This document shows, piece after piece, positions 1 to 10,559 of a DNA stretch of 64,000 nt. Under the pieces are notes generated by a model. The model saw only the letters and a list, made by a program, of their open reading frames with translations. It ran no database searches and was not told where the DNA came from. A program made the translations under genes and the position numbers. The DNA is from Heligmosomoides polygyrus polygyrus (Eukaryota; Nematoda; Chromadorea; Rhabditida; Heligmosomidae), in NCBI GenBank assembly GCA_947396885.1, contig OX377202.1:28697407-28761406 (forward strand), in the 5' to 3' direction. How positions within the stretch are numbered: the first letter of the stretch is position 1; every line of letters starts with the position of its first letter.

Positions 1-2
1 TG

Positions 3-836
3 GTCTTTCACCTTGGAAGCTTACAAGCTACAGAATTCAAATTTAGTAATAGATTGCTACCATCTATAACGGAACCCCGTGACCTTGGTGTTTTCTTGGA
101 CCGAGAGTTGAAATTCTCGAATCATATTGATATTATGGTGCGAAAAGCATTTTCTACCCTCTTTTTCATTTTTAGGAATCTGAAATGTAACGATAGCTCA
201 ATTTTGGTCGCCTTATATAAGACATACGTCATTCCAATTTTGGAGTATTGCTCCCAAGTTTGGAGCCCCTGCACAAAAAACAGTCAGGAAAAAATTGAAA
301 AGGTTCAAAAGACATTCACAAAAATCTTGTTCTGCAGGTGTTTCCCAAATACCACAAATACTAGAACGATTCCCGGATATAAGGAAAGGCCCAAAATCTT
401 TAACCTCAAAAGTCTTCTTTATAGGCGTGTCTTCAACGATCTAATTTTCTGTTTTAAAATCCTCAAGGGTGAGTCAAGGCTGAAGGCTAGCAAGTACTGG
501 GCTTTCGTACCATCTCAAGGTCGTCATAATAAGTACTGCTTCCACTATCCCAAGATAAAGAAGACAAATAAAGAGAAGGTTTTCCATTCACTTTTGTATC
601 GTGGAGCCCGTTGGTTGCAAACGTTGCCTCCTACCATACTTGAAGTGCCCAATCACAAAGTTTTTCGAAGCGGACTGAAAAAATTGACTTGCTTTTCACA
701 CTTCACATTCCTGACATTAGTTAGAGTGGGGACTTTTTTCTTTTTTTTTTGGTTTTTTTGTTTGCTTTTTTTGTTTTTTGGTTTTCTAGAACTTTTTTTC
801 GTGTTATCTCTTCATTTGTTCTTTTTCATCCTTTAG
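3..836 (+). CDS. CR1-like reverse transcriptase, C-terminal fragment
   Basis: The frame is open from base 3 and enters from outside the window; the first internal ATG (54) is not a real start. It begins just after the RT core with the LHLG motif, followed by RDLGV, the usual post-catalytic signature of CR1/Jockey-type reverse transcriptases. Next come LYKTYVIPILEYCSQVWSP and a VQKTFTKIL stretch, the conserved thumb and C-terminal block. The last ~40 residues are phenylalanine-rich from a T-rich tract and are probably not part of the functional protein. The YADD catalytic box lies upstream, outside the window, so activity cannot be judged. No in-frame stop is present in this part. Confidence 0.8.
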   Translation, partial: VFHLGSLQATEFKFSNRLLPSITEPRDLGVFLDRELKFSNHIDIMVRKAFSTLFFIFRNLKCNDSSILVALYKTYVIPILEYCSQVWSPCTKNSQEKIEKVQKTFTKILFCRCFPNTTNTRTIPGYKERPKIFNLKSLLYRRVFNDLIFCFKILKGESRLKASKYWAFVPSQGRHNKYCFHYPKIKKTNKEKVFHSLLYRGARWLQTLPPTILEVPNHKVFRSGLKKLTCFSHFTFLTLVRVGTFFFFFWFFCLLFLFFGFLELFFVLSLHLFFFIL

Positions 837-1412
837 TATTAGTTCTTCATTATGCATATGCATACCTCTACAAATATTCCTAGCTTCTTACTTTGCTCTC
901 CTATCAGTTTTTCGATTGTTTCCTAGTTTCTATTCTTCCTAGTTCATTTTTTTGGTTAGTTTCCTAATTGCTCTTCATCCAATAGTTTATTGCTTGAGAG
1001 ACCGGTCTTGTATGAGATGTCAGACTGAGTGTGCACAAAACCCTTCTGTTGCTTCCCCAGCAGCCATAAGGTATGAGATTTGTTGGAGTTGACGGACCTA
1101 CTAAGTTGGTATCCGGCGCCGATCCCACGACTTGCAGTGTTGGCGGTCCACTGCTCTTCTCCGTCAAATTCTCATCCTTCCTCGGCCCCTCCCCTGCCCT
1201 GTTCAATCCTATTTTGTTAGAAGACTTTGCACAGAATTTCCCGGATTTCTTCTAATTTGCAGTTCCGCCCTTCTTTGTTGAATTATAATTTAGTCAGTTA
1301 ACTAATTTAAGTTTTTGTCGTAGATGGCTTTTAACTTCTTGTTTTTCACATTGTGTTTTCTGCGATTTACCGTGTCCATGTTGTTGTTGTTTTTGTGCGC
1401 ACTATATTGTGC
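837..1412 (+). other. 3' UTR of the CR1-like element
   Basis: Pyrimidine-rich non-coding sequence between the RT stop codon and the (TAAA)n tail. Short frames on both strands (around 964-1255) show no recognisable domain and I treat them as chance. It ends in the small hairpin described for the element. Confidence 0.55.
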
Positions 1413-1444
1413 AAATAAATAAATAAATAAATAAATAAATAAAT

Positions 1445-1914
1445 GTAATTGTAGGTTGAAGGATTGATCAAACTTCCGGTTGTAGTGTGTATGTATGATG
1501 CTAAAGTCTATTTAATGCATCACCAAAACCTTCTACATTTGAGAAGTCATGCAAAACACCCCCCAGCGGTGCCTGACGTCTGTTCATGCTCACCGTTCAG
1601 TGCATTCCAGACACAAAAGAAGAGGAAAGTAGAAGCACAAGTGGTAGTCTTCGACTACACTGGATGATCCGCTCGACGGCCCGGCATCATCGAATATGGC
1701 CTGCACAGGCCTAACAGACATAGACACTGACACAGAGAAACCTCGTTTATACTCAACGATAAGTGCATGTTCACCAGATTAAAGAACTTAGCGCTTGCCT
1801 GAATCAAGTCCCCCAAATTTATGCTTTATGCTAGCAGCGGTAGTGGTGTTGTTGTGAGTGTGTTGTTTGTTCGAGTTCCACTTCTAGGTAGTTTACATTT
1901 CCTACTATCGCCTT
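1445..1914. other. No gene seen
   Basis: Non-coding sequence between the LINE tail and the next repeat. A 67-codon frame at 1464-1667 has no recognisable motif and no counterpart elsewhere in the window. Confidence 0.4.
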
Positions 1915-2125
1915 ATACTTTATTTGTTTATTTACTGGAATATCCTGTGTAAGACAAGAGTGAGATAAAACTGCAATACAACAAACACCATAGCTAACAA
2001 GAAAAGTAGCAAGAAAAGTTGAAAGAATAATTGGAGGGAGGTAGTCTTACTAAATTGTAGGTATGTAGGCTACACCTGTTTTAACTGTGAAAAATTTAGC
2101 TCTTTCCGTGGGTCTTAGGCTTATA
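1915..2125 (-). repeat. Dispersed repeat, inverted relative to 4640-4866
   Basis: Read on the minus strand this matches the stretch at 4640-4866, and its copy near 33400-33620. Shared landmarks are GTAGCCTAC, GTAAGAC, TTTTATCTCACTC and a terminal ATAAATAAA-like tail. A mariner sits directly against its inner end (2126), suggesting it jumped into this repeat. The AT-rich tail suggests the 3' end of a LINE or LINE-derived element, but no coding sequence is attached. Confidence 0.5.
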
Positions 2126-3385
2126 TTAGGTTGGAAAAAAAGTCTCTTCACACTTCGAATTTTTTTTACCCTTCCCCTTGTAAACGCACTAGCCAATGTT
2201 GATTGCTGATTTCGTAATCCTATCACACTTGTCTACCGTTCGCACGCGGACACAGGTTAAGACTGTTCTTGTAATTCGTTATCCATCCAATCTTCCGGAC
2301 TCAATGCCAGATCTACCTCATGGCCGTTTTCAGCACGGCATTCTTCATGAATTCATTAAAGGATCTATAGCACGTCAGGCAGCCGACCAAATTAACGATA
2401 TATATGGCTTGGGATCTACTACTCATCGCGCCTGTTATGAGTGGTTCGGAAAGTCTTTAAAGGGAGATTATTCACTGAGGGCAAAGCATGGTCAGGAAGG
2501 CCAACTGGATTGGACGACAGTGAACTACACCATCTTCTTCGTACCGATAGTTGGCGGACGACACGTCAGCTGGCAGAGAAGCTCGAAGTGTCCCATAGGA
2601 TAGTAGGAATCCATCTGAAGAATCTTGGCTTTCATGGAAATTTGGAGCTTGGATTCCACATGCCCTGTCAGACACTCGGAAAGGTCGACAGCTCTCCATC
2701 GCTGCTTCTCTTCTGTCCAGATAAGGAAGAAAATCGTTTCTTCCGCGGATTGTGACAGGCGAAGAGTCCTGGGTTCTGTGTGCCAACTTCCGAGGAAAAG
2801 GCAATGGGTACAAAAGGGAGAGAGCCCTAAGTCTGATCTCAAGCCCAATGTTCACGAAAGGAAGATTCTCTTGAGTGTTTGGTGGGATATCAGAAAAGTG
2901 ATTTATCGGCAAACTCTCAGAAGTGGAGAGACACTTACTGCTGTCACATACTGCGGCTAACTCCACAAAGTCGTCGCAACTCTCCAAGAAAACGGCCGGA
3001 GAAGTCGAAGGTGATGATCCTGCATGAAGGTGCAAAACCACATGTTGCAAGACTCACAAGAGAAACAATAAAGGAGATGGGCTGGGAGGTAATGCCACAT
3101 CCACCGTATAGCCCTGATCTCGCCCCTAGCGACTACCATCTCTTCCGTGGTCTCAAGCAAGAAATTGGAGAGAAATATTTTGGAACGGATGAAGACCTCA
3201 AAAATTGGATTCATCAATGGTTCGACTCCAGAACTGCAGTCTTTTAAGCGAGAGGAATTGGAAAATTACCCAGTCTTTGGAGAAGTGTAGTGGAACAAAA
3301 TAGAGTTTATCTCAATTGATTTGACTTTGTAGTTGTGAAGTAATAAATCTTTGAAAAAAATGAAAAGACTTTTTTTCCAACCTAA
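2126..3385 (+). mobile_element. mariner-family DNA transposon (Tc1/mariner)
   Basis: The left end ttaggttggaaaaaaagtct (from 2126) is matched exactly by the reverse complement of the right end (to 3385); the similarity continues to about 25 bases with one mismatch. TA dinucleotides directly flank both ends (2124-2125 and 3386-3387), the standard mariner target duplication. The 1260-bp length fits a full-size mariner. Inside is a degraded transposase. The ends look intact, so the copy could in principle be recognised by a transposase supplied in trans, but it cannot make its own. Confidence 0.92.
2304..3247 (+). pseudogene. mariner transposase, frameshifted
   Basis: Coding similarity is spread over several frames. 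The N-terminal helix-turn-helix part (GSIARQAADQINDIYGLG, then SGRPTGLDDSELHHLL and RRTTRQLAEKLEVSH-like sequence) crosses frames near 2440-2560. The middle carries VTGEESWVLCAN, where the family normally has Asp after TG. The C-terminal part (about 3010-3240) has LHEGAKPH and YSPDLAPSDYHLF. Exactly 34 residues lie between the Glu of HEG and the Asp of APSD, the D34D spacing of mariners, but the first two catalytic positions read Glu instead of Asp. At least two frame changes and these substitutions make it non-functional. The ATG at 2304 is the likely original start. Confidence 0.8.
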
Positions 3386-3387
3386 TA

Positions 3388-4372
3388 GAAGAACAATTTA
3401 TATTGAGTCCCTCTGGTTATTGAGCGACGCAGAGTATAAAAGTGTGAAAAGCTGACTGCGAACTGCCCCTTACAAGGTTTGCGAACCATACACACATCGA
3501 TCAGTTTTCTTCTAGATACCAGGCTCGACAGTTCATAATAATTGTTTCTGATAACTGCACTCTACGGGTGCGTGTGGCGCCGACGGAGGAGGCGTTCTCC
3601 GACTTCGTTGACCGTTTTTTGACGTTGTCTTCAGGTAGAGAAGAAATTATGTCCTTAACAAGACTAGGCTTCTTTGGCGACTCTGTGATCGATGTGAAGA
3701 GCACTCCTTAAAATTTTTGCACCCTTTAAAAATTCTGTACAAATTTAAAATCAAATCATTATTTGCGACTGGCACCGACATTTCGCAGAGTGCGGCTTCA
3801 GCTCTAGACATCGCTCCTTAAATTAGGAAAATGAGTCGTGTCATGACATCCTGCTCAAATCGGCAAAAAATTTAACCTGCCCGAATTGATGCTGAAACCA
3901 CTCCTTTTAGCGATAGAACAGTCAGCATTGAAAACGTTATGGGATTCGTTTATACGGTCATAACGTGTCTTCCTTAGCAAACGAGTGGATCTCAAAAATG
4001 TCGAAGCCACACCTGAAAAGAACAGCTTATTAAGATATAAAAACTCACCTAAAATGTTGAAAAAGTTATGAGACAACACTCTTTCCAATATTATTCGGTG
4101 CATAAAAATAGCGTCTATAAACAAAGAACCATCAAATTCATTTAGTATTATAGTAGCATAAAACAACGCAGTAACAGTGGCGACAATGGTTACTTTAATA
4201 ACAACAACAATGACAGAAGCATCAAAAGCAAACATGTCTTGTTCAGTTTCTAACTTCATGCAAAACATGTATAAAATTAATCGCTCCGACGATCACCAGT
4301 GAAGAAGCAAATTAATTAACATAGTTTTTTTGGTACAGTGCAAAACAATGTATAAAAAATCTAAAAATAAAA
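3388..4372. other. AT-rich, no supported gene
   Basis: Between the mariner and copy A. A 137-codon minus frame (3855-4268) has a hydrophobic N-terminal half, but matches no family I know. It has no copy beside B, which would be expected for part of the duplicated unit. A minus frame at 3501-3704 is equally unsupported. The sequence becomes very AT-rich with short repeats of TCTAAAAAT near 4350-4375, where copy A begins. Confidence 0.4.
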
Positions 4373-4639
4373 GTCTAAAAATAAAATTTTTATAAAATTA
4401 TTACACCTTTAGGGCAGGTAAACTGGAAAATTTTTTAAAAAGTTGTACTAAATTTTCCTTAAACAAAAATTATTTTAACCAACTTGAACAGTCTGTAATT
4501 TAACATGCCCAAGTTAGTTTTGATTTGGAAGTGTTATTTTTTCGAGTTCAAGGTCCTAAAGCTAGCTTAGAAGAGTGTCTTATTTGATTTGAAAGGTGAA
4601 TTCGAGGAGAATCGTATTTTTAATCACCTAAAAACATTT

Positions 4640-4866
4640 AAATTTTAAAACTGAAAAAGAATACAAAGTATAGAGCAGGTGTAGCCTACCCTCAAGTTAG
4701 TAAGACCTTCCGGAATCAAAATATTCTTTCAAAATTCATTCAGCTAAACAAATTCTCTGTGCGGAGATATTTAGTACTTATTTTTGTTAGTTAGTTTTGA
4801 TATTTGTAGTACTGCAGTTTTATCTCACTCATGTCTTATACAGAGTATTTCAATAAATATATAAAT
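4640..4866 (+). repeat. Dispersed repeat with ATAAAT tail, pair of 1915-2125
   Basis: This is the forward-oriented partner of 1915-2125 and ends in an ATAAATATATAAATAAAT tail (about 4852-4870). The copy in B (about 33385-33620) has a cleaner (AATA)n tail. The tail suggests a LINE-type 3' end. No coding sequence is attached. Confidence 0.5.
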
Positions 4867-5145
4867 AAATCACGCTACAACACAATTGCATCAATCAAAC
4901 GATACCGGCTTTTTATTGCTACCTATTATTGTATATCGCAATAAAAAGGTATGGGATTCTCGAATTTCAAGCTTGATCCTGCCTAGGGTGTACGACCACA
5001 TTCCAGCGTCAGCGTTGATAGAGTCGGCGGCCAAAGCTGATAAATAAATAGACAAATCAAATAACTAAATAAATGAATTTATGAAAATAATAAAACTGGA
5101 GGTCCGCTGCTTGAGCCATGCGGCGTAAATCAGAAACATTGATCT

Positions 5146-5538
5146 GTTAAAGCGTCCTGGCTCCTGGCGAAACTACTATGATGCCATGCTATACCGTAGG
5201 TTGATGAACAAGAAAGGTTTCAAGATTATCTACGGCTTGCAAGTGAACCGTGCTCTAAACAAGCAGTGTTTCTGGCTTTAAGATTCATTAGAGAAGCATT
5301 AAAAGGAACATGCTATCTAAGTGCTACCTCAACGCCAACATTTCTGCCGTTTCTCAGACTTGCTGTACCATTGGTTCCACCTTTCTACGACAGATGTTTC
5401 TATACCAATTCAAAGAGCGCCGCATTGGAGCGCGTTGCTGCAAATGTGAGAAGATCTGATGCACCACATGCAAGCGCTGCCTTGCAGTCATACGCTAGTC
5501 TGGTGAACCAAGCAATTAAGCATCCCTCCGTTTCATGA
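5146..5538 (+). pseudogene. Unrecognised coding-like stretch (copy A)
   Basis: Translation gives a peptide containing YYDAMLYRRLMNKKGFKIIY and then VNRALNKQ; a one-to-two base difference from copy B then shifts the frame. A second frame (5266-5538) ends SAALQSYASLVNQAIKHPSVS before a stop. Amino-acid-like composition, and conservation of both pieces in copy B, suggest a decayed gene or exon pair. I do not recognise the family, and no start codon or splice site is convincing. Confidence 0.35.
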
Positions 5539-5856
5539 TTTCCTTTAGACGTTGACCATGCTGTACAGCTGATTACAGATTTCGTTTCCGGGAAGAAATC
5601 GATTTCAACCTCTAAAGTTCTACCGGTATTGACTTCATGTTCTGACTAGCACATCATTGTCTATTTCGAGCACAATGAGAGCTCGAATATGAACAAAGAA
5701 CGATGATAAGTAGTCGCTCTGCTACACGTATTTACTCACTTGCTACCATGAAAAGACATCTTGAATCGGTGGACAACCGAGCAAGTCAGCGTTTTATTCT
5801 CTGGTTTCGTCCAGTTGATTGATTTCTGATACATAAAAGGATGGATTGACAAAGAA

Positions 5857-5925
5857 GAGCCTGACCGTGAACCAAGTCAGATACATGCAACAGCCGCGCT
5901 TCCTCCCACTGCGCTACATGCACTA
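5857..5925 (-). repeat. tRNA-like SINE head (copy A)
   Basis: On the minus strand TGTAGCGCAGTGGG fits the RNA polymerase III A box. About 45 bases further on is a B-box-like TTGGTTCACGGTC. The spacing and the GGAGGAAGCGC that follows resemble the heads of the SINE-like family at 56441 and 29300. The body is not preserved, so this is a relic. Confidence 0.4.
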
Positions 5926-7284
5926 GTTTGAAGTGTGTAAATCCCTTCAGAGGGAGTATGGCTCGACAGCGTCTAGCGTCGGCACTGCTTTGGTGGCGTA
6001 GGTTTCGTGACTGTTTAGAAGATTTAGATGATGCGATTAGCCTTACGATAATCTTCCTGAAATAAACTGATGTGTTGTTCCTTCCCCATAAACCCACTGC
6101 TGAGCCAGGCGTCTGCGTCAATGTCAACGTCTGTTTTAATGAAAATAGCCCCTTTATATTTCTACATTTAGACCAACTAAACCTTTATGAGGATCGCAAT
6201 GCAGAAGAGTCGTTGGCGTGCTTCGCTATGTTGCTATCAGAATATTGACTGCCTTTTAACTCTGACAGAAGATAAAAGAAGGAAAGGAAAAAGATGACTG
6301 GAAGGTTCGCACTGCATCATATCTCAGGTAAGCAGCAGTTTGATGGCCCTGCCATGGTTGCTTATTGAATAATTGGCAAATGGAAGTCATGCAACATGCA
6401 AGAGTTGTGGTATGTGAATAGAGCAAAATTATACTTTTTTGTTGAAAGAACGCTTACTCATGACAGAAGAAATTCCTCATTAAGCCACAAAAATCTGTAC
6501 CATTAGCCCTATGGACTGTAGGAATCTAACTGAACTATTCCACTTTTGAACTGCTATCGTGCACGACTCTGGTTATCCAATTTAGATGGGATAAAAAAAT
6601 ATAGCAATGGCCCGGCTCTGAACAACTGGAAAGAGAGGAGTAACCTCCTAAAAAAAGAAAGTGTTTTTAAAGGGAACCACTTCGGGTGGAGCGATGAATC
6701 AATCAATGAATTTCCCGAAAGGCTTTCCTGAAATCAACCAGTTAACCAAGAGTGCCAGCTTCGTTCTTGGTTAGGTACCTGTTCTGTTGTGGAAGGTAGA
6801 CCCTAAAGCAAAAGCAATTCGTTTTAGATTGATCCACCGCAGGATTGCTCTGCACTGCGTATTATATTTGCTAGATGGGTTTTAAACTTGCAAAAACACA
6901 GTGTAGAGGGCGGTCGCTATCTCGGTTTCTGCTTTTGAGTTTGTAAAATAACCACTTCTTCAAAGCAATGATTGAAAACAGGATTCCATGTAAATTCGGG
7001 AATCAGTAGCATCTGATGATGATGAATTTCTGTTTTCGGCTAACTCTCCAGCATCCTTCTCTAATTGTAAACCATATGAGTGCTTTTTGAGCCATTGTTC
7101 TCAGCTCGTAGCGATACTCATTGTCCTGTCTTTAAGATCTCCTCCTTCTGTGGTTTCTCTTTATTAAAAAGCTCTATCACAATACAATCATAACAGGTTA
7201 TGTCACGGTGGTGAAGGAAGCATCACAGGATAAACGAAATGAAATGAAATGTTTGTTTCACGCTATCAAGCACCTTGTACCCAC
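5926..7284. other. No gene seen (copy A)
   Basis: Unique-looking AT-rich sequence shared with copy B (about 34665-36030). Short frames, such as the one ending in VFKGNHFGWSDESINEFPERLS (6546-6731), recur in B but match nothing I know. Confidence 0.4.
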
Positions 7285-7580
7285 AATAAAAAAGGGTAAA
7301 GGACAGTATTTATCAATTCCTTTAAGGTTGCGAGAGCATTCTACTTCTACGGGATGTCGCTGAGGCAATTTGAATGCGTTATTAGACACTATGACTTACT
7401 GTGATCAGCCAATGTACAGGTCATTTTTTATCCTTCCCAGACGAGTTTGGTAGCAATTCACCGACATCGGAAGAATCGAAGCCTTGATTGGGTTAGGCAG
7501 GAAATCGAAGTCAGGACCTGGTATCGGATGAGCGCAACAGACGACACCTCCTCCCGAAACCACACGCCTTTCACTTAACG
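7285..7580 (-). repeat. SINE-like element, diverged (copy A)
   Basis: Minus-strand copy of the tRNA-derived family. It shares ATTCTACTTCTACGGGATGT, the GAATGCGTT stretch and the CCTTCCCAGACGAGTTTGGT block with the copies at 29078 and 56431. The promoter end (about 7530-7570) has diverged from the A- and B-box consensus. Confidence 0.6.
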
Positions 7581-7610
7581 GCTCATTCTTGTTACAGGAG
7601 CAGAAGATTT

Positions 7611-7880
7611 TTGTACACCTCTTTTATATTAATTTCTAAGTCAAGGGGTAACTTTCCTACTCACTTTTCACATTCACTAGTGGCTGATTCAGTAGATTAT
7701 AAGCAAATGGCGAACCTAGGAAGTGAAACTTCGGCTCCGAATGGCAGCTCAACTAAGTCAAGAACAAATACTCACAAATATTGCTGTGTTCCTGCATCTG
7801 TAAGTGCGGGAAGAGATCCAAATCTGCAGCGGCTTCAAAATTGTTTCCATTCTGACACTTTAAAGCTTCACTGTAGCTAA
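7611..7880 (+). pseudogene. Possible THAP-like zinc-finger start (copy A)
   Basis: An 89-codon frame carries HKYCCVPASVSAGRDPNLQR. KYCCVP followed by a spacer and a PNL-type segment is typical of the first strand of THAP zinc fingers (C2CH), found in DNA-binding proteins and some transposases. The second cysteine of the expected CxxxC pair is replaced here (PASVS), and the downstream C and H are not in place. A real THAP domain is therefore absent or decayed. It is preserved in copy B with few changes. Low confidence. Confidence 0.25.
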
Positions 7881-9042
7881 ACAGTGTAGGCGAGCAAAGC
7901 GGGAGTTGATCTCGAGTGTGTCACCCTGAGTAAGGAGCTTACAATTGGAGGCTATTTAGCTACCACGAATTCGTACAACACTACGCTATCTGTTTAGTGG
8001 CACCGCGTAAAAACGCAACAACATCTTGAATTCTCGCTTAGTAAGGCTGTGCGGGAGCGAGTATTGCGCTGGTAAGGAGTGCCGGCTTACTCACGCATTC
8101 AGAAGCGTTGCCATGTCAGCCCTTCCTGGTTTAATTGCCGAGAATCCCAAAAATTCCATCCCTTCACAGTCACTGAATTGATACCAGATTTGCCTTGAAG
8201 GACAATACAATGACCTGCCCAGATATTAGCTAACACACCTCACGGTATACTCCAAACACACATTCAAAGTGCAGCCACAGCATCCACGAGTGGAAAGCGT
8301 TCCCAATCCCAGAGAAGGAATGAACCTCAATATTCCATCTTTTATTGTCTAGGGAAAGCGGATTTGATACAGTGTCCGGAATTTCACCTGATCCATTGAA
8401 ACATTATCCAGCAGAGGATAGCTACGACAGTTGAGCGGTTTTCTCCTCAAATTTCAATTCTAGTCAGCGAAGAACTTGAGGAACCAGTAGCGCATGCGGC
8501 TCAGACAGCGTAGGCGCTGTAAGGCGCTGTCTACGATCCGATGGTTCTTAAAGCCTGACGTTAGTGTTGACGCAAACGACAACATTTCGTTGAGAGGGCA
8601 TATTTTAAGAAACACCACGGCATCAGCGAGAGGCGGAGGATCAGCATAATGCCACCGCGATACCGAGAATCTTTTAAACTACCACGCAAATCACGACATT
8701 TAAAAATGGCGTTGACACACGTGAAGCAGACGAATTTGCTAACATCATAAATCGGGAGACCTACGCCTCTTACGCACAGCAGGAGATAAGAGATATAGCG
8801 AAACACCTACCAGCTGGAAGTAAGAAATCTAATGTCCTCTACATATCTGGGAAACAGTGCTTTTGCCGATACATTTTCGTTGGTTTGTGCGCTTTACTTC
8901 ACAGATAGCATATCTTGATTCAGATTCAACAAGCTGAGAGAAGCTGAGGGCCGTTGCACTCACTTATTTGTTATGCACAAAGCGGCGCGCTAATACATCA
9001 AGGAACATTAGGTACCTAATCAGCTAACGTCACCGCAGGAAG
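7881..9042. other. No supported gene (copy A)
   Basis: Sequence shared with copy B (about 36630-37784). A minus-strand frame at 8561-8806 is broken in B, which argues against coding. Nothing else recognisable is present. Confidence 0.4.
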
Positions 9043-9163
9043 GATAAAGGATAAAGGAGGCGTTATTCAATCCCTTTTAGGATGCGCCACGCATTCTACT
9101 TCAACGGGATATCGTGGAGGCGATTTGAATATGTATTTGGCCATACAATGACTTGCGCTAGCC
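9043..9163 (-). repeat. SINE-like element, truncated (copy A)
   Basis: This starts at the AT-rich tail (GGATAAAGGATAAAGG, read here as its complement) and runs through the family's 3' body. It stops near CTTGCGCTAGCC, lacking the tRNA-like head. The 5' truncation is in the same place in copy B, so it predates the duplication. Confidence 0.65.
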
Positions 9164-9364
9164 ATAGAGGGGGAAGCAGGGGTGGAATCCTCTTCCTGGA
9201 CCAACAAGATTCTTGCGTCTCTTCAACAATGACTACGAAAATGACTATAAAGATTAAAAATAAACAGATAAAAGCCAAAAAGCAAATAAATGTAAAAATA
9301 TAAAAACAATTTATTTATAAATAAAGATCAAACAATAAATAAGATATAATAGGGCCTCTACAAA

Positions 9365-9545
9365 GTCTCGCGGCAGCACCCCGAGAACTCGTCCATATCG
9401 CTCCCGCCGCAGTGGGACCCACGCTGCCACTGTGGTGGAAGCCGCGGCGCGGACGAGTTGTCGCGGAGCCGCCGCACGCAAGGGTCCCCGAGGGCTGCCG
9501 CAGTTCACGGCGACTCTCACCCGCAGCACCAGGAGCTACGGGTGA
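9365..9545. other. GC-rich island with terminal hairpin (copy A)
   Basis: About 180 bases of strongly GC-rich sequence stand out from the AT-rich surroundings. On the minus strand it opens with a hairpin, CTCACCCG and CGGGTGAG around a 14-base loop, and runs into AATAAA-rich sequence (9305-9345). The 78- and 72-codon minus frames are arginine, alanine and glycine rich and probably reflect base composition only. Function unknown; a repeat 3' end is possible. Confidence 0.4.
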
Positions 9546-10261
9546 GACCATTTTTTAAAACGAATCTACATGCTAGGGATATAGTAGGTTGCTGGATTAT
9601 TTCTGTCCATAAAGGAGCTTGACAACCAACAATATAATGACCGTTAGTGTCGACAAATGGAGGCGTGTGGAATCCTGCAACCAAAGCGTAACGCAATTAA
9701 CCTTAGCACGATGTTAGGTAACCTTGATTGCACTGAAAATCTCTGTGGCCTTCCAGTCACAAGGTAGTCGCCTGAGGTTTAACGAAAACCTTTGCACAGA
9801 AATGCAACAACAAAGCAAACCGTTCTTTTTAGTATGAGCTATGGCAGCATCGGATAGACCTCCCGGACTCAACAAGGCATCGGAGGGAATGCTGTCATCA
9901 CAAGGGCCACCTCATTACCTTCCGAGCTGCTTGTCAAGCGAGGTACTTTTGCTGGAGGTAGATCGACAAAAGTGAGAGCAAGCGCAAAATGGCGCAGAAC
10001 TGTTGAGCTATAAGAAGTGTTCTATTAGATTTCGGGACTTAGATTCAAGGACTCCTAACTTGACTTGGAAAACGCTTCTTCACAAAAGAAAAAGCGTTTT
10101 GCTTACTACATCTCTGACATTCTTAGAGGTTGCAACTGCCGGCAAAAGCACGCAGTATTGCGTACAGTAACCCTCGCGGCGCGGCGCCGCACCGTCCGCC
10201 GTTGTCATGGCGGGTCCGCGCACCAGCAAGACTCTGCTGCCGGTCATAGAATGATATGTAT
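9546..10261. other. No gene seen (copy A)
   Basis: Shared with copy B (about 38290-39000). Frames are short and differ between copies. Confidence 0.35.
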
Positions 10262-10553
10262 GTGAGAGAGCGTCTGTAGAGCAGTCGGAAGAGATGACTG
10301 TTGTCGCGTGCATCCGATACCAGGTTCGAGGTTTGGATTTCCAGCCCAGCCTGACCAAACCTTTCCCCCTCCGGGGTAGGTGAATTGGTGCCAAACTTTT
10401 CGGCGAAGGATACAGCACTGACTTGTTCATCGGCTGGCCACCGGAAGTCATTGTACAGCCAATTACGCATTCAAATACTATCCCATTAAGGTGGAATGCG
10501 AAGCGCATCCCAAAAAGGGATAATTCCCATCCTTCATCCTTTATCCTTTATGT
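10262..10553 (+). repeat. tRNA-derived SINE-like element (copy A)
   Basis: The head has an A box (tgtagagcagtcgg, 10275-10288) and a B box (ggttcgaggtt, 10323-10333) 48 bases apart, the layout of an internal RNA polymerase III promoter. A ~200-base body unlike any tRNA follows. It ends in a short direct-repeat tail, TCATCCTTTATCCTTTATG. This is the best preserved head in copy A. Confidence 0.75.
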
Positions 10554-10559
10554 ACTCAT

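Larger units (their letters stand above)
1..1444 (+). mobile_element. CR1-like LINE, 3' part with (TAAA)n tail
   Basis: The left window edge cuts into a non-LTR retrotransposon. A reverse-transcriptase C-terminal frame (3-836) is followed by a T-rich 3' UTR and then a perfect AAAT repeat (1413-1444), the tail type of CR1-like elements. Just before the tail is a small hairpin, GCAC (1399-1402) and GTGC (1409-1412) around a six-base loop. Hairpins occupy the same position at two other 3' ends in this window (28944-28956 and near 15192-15230 on the minus strand). The 5' part lies outside the window. Clade assignment beyond CR1-like is not possible from this fragment. Confidence 0.8.

Noticed and set aside
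3855..4268. Membrane protein gene on the minus strand
   Set aside because: The hydrophobic stretch comes from an AT-rich, ACAACAACA-type region and there is no other support.
9311..9551. Minus-strand protein genes in the GC-rich island
   Set aside because: Several overlapping frames are open simply because stops are rare in GC-rich DNA. The composition is low in diversity and no domain is seen.
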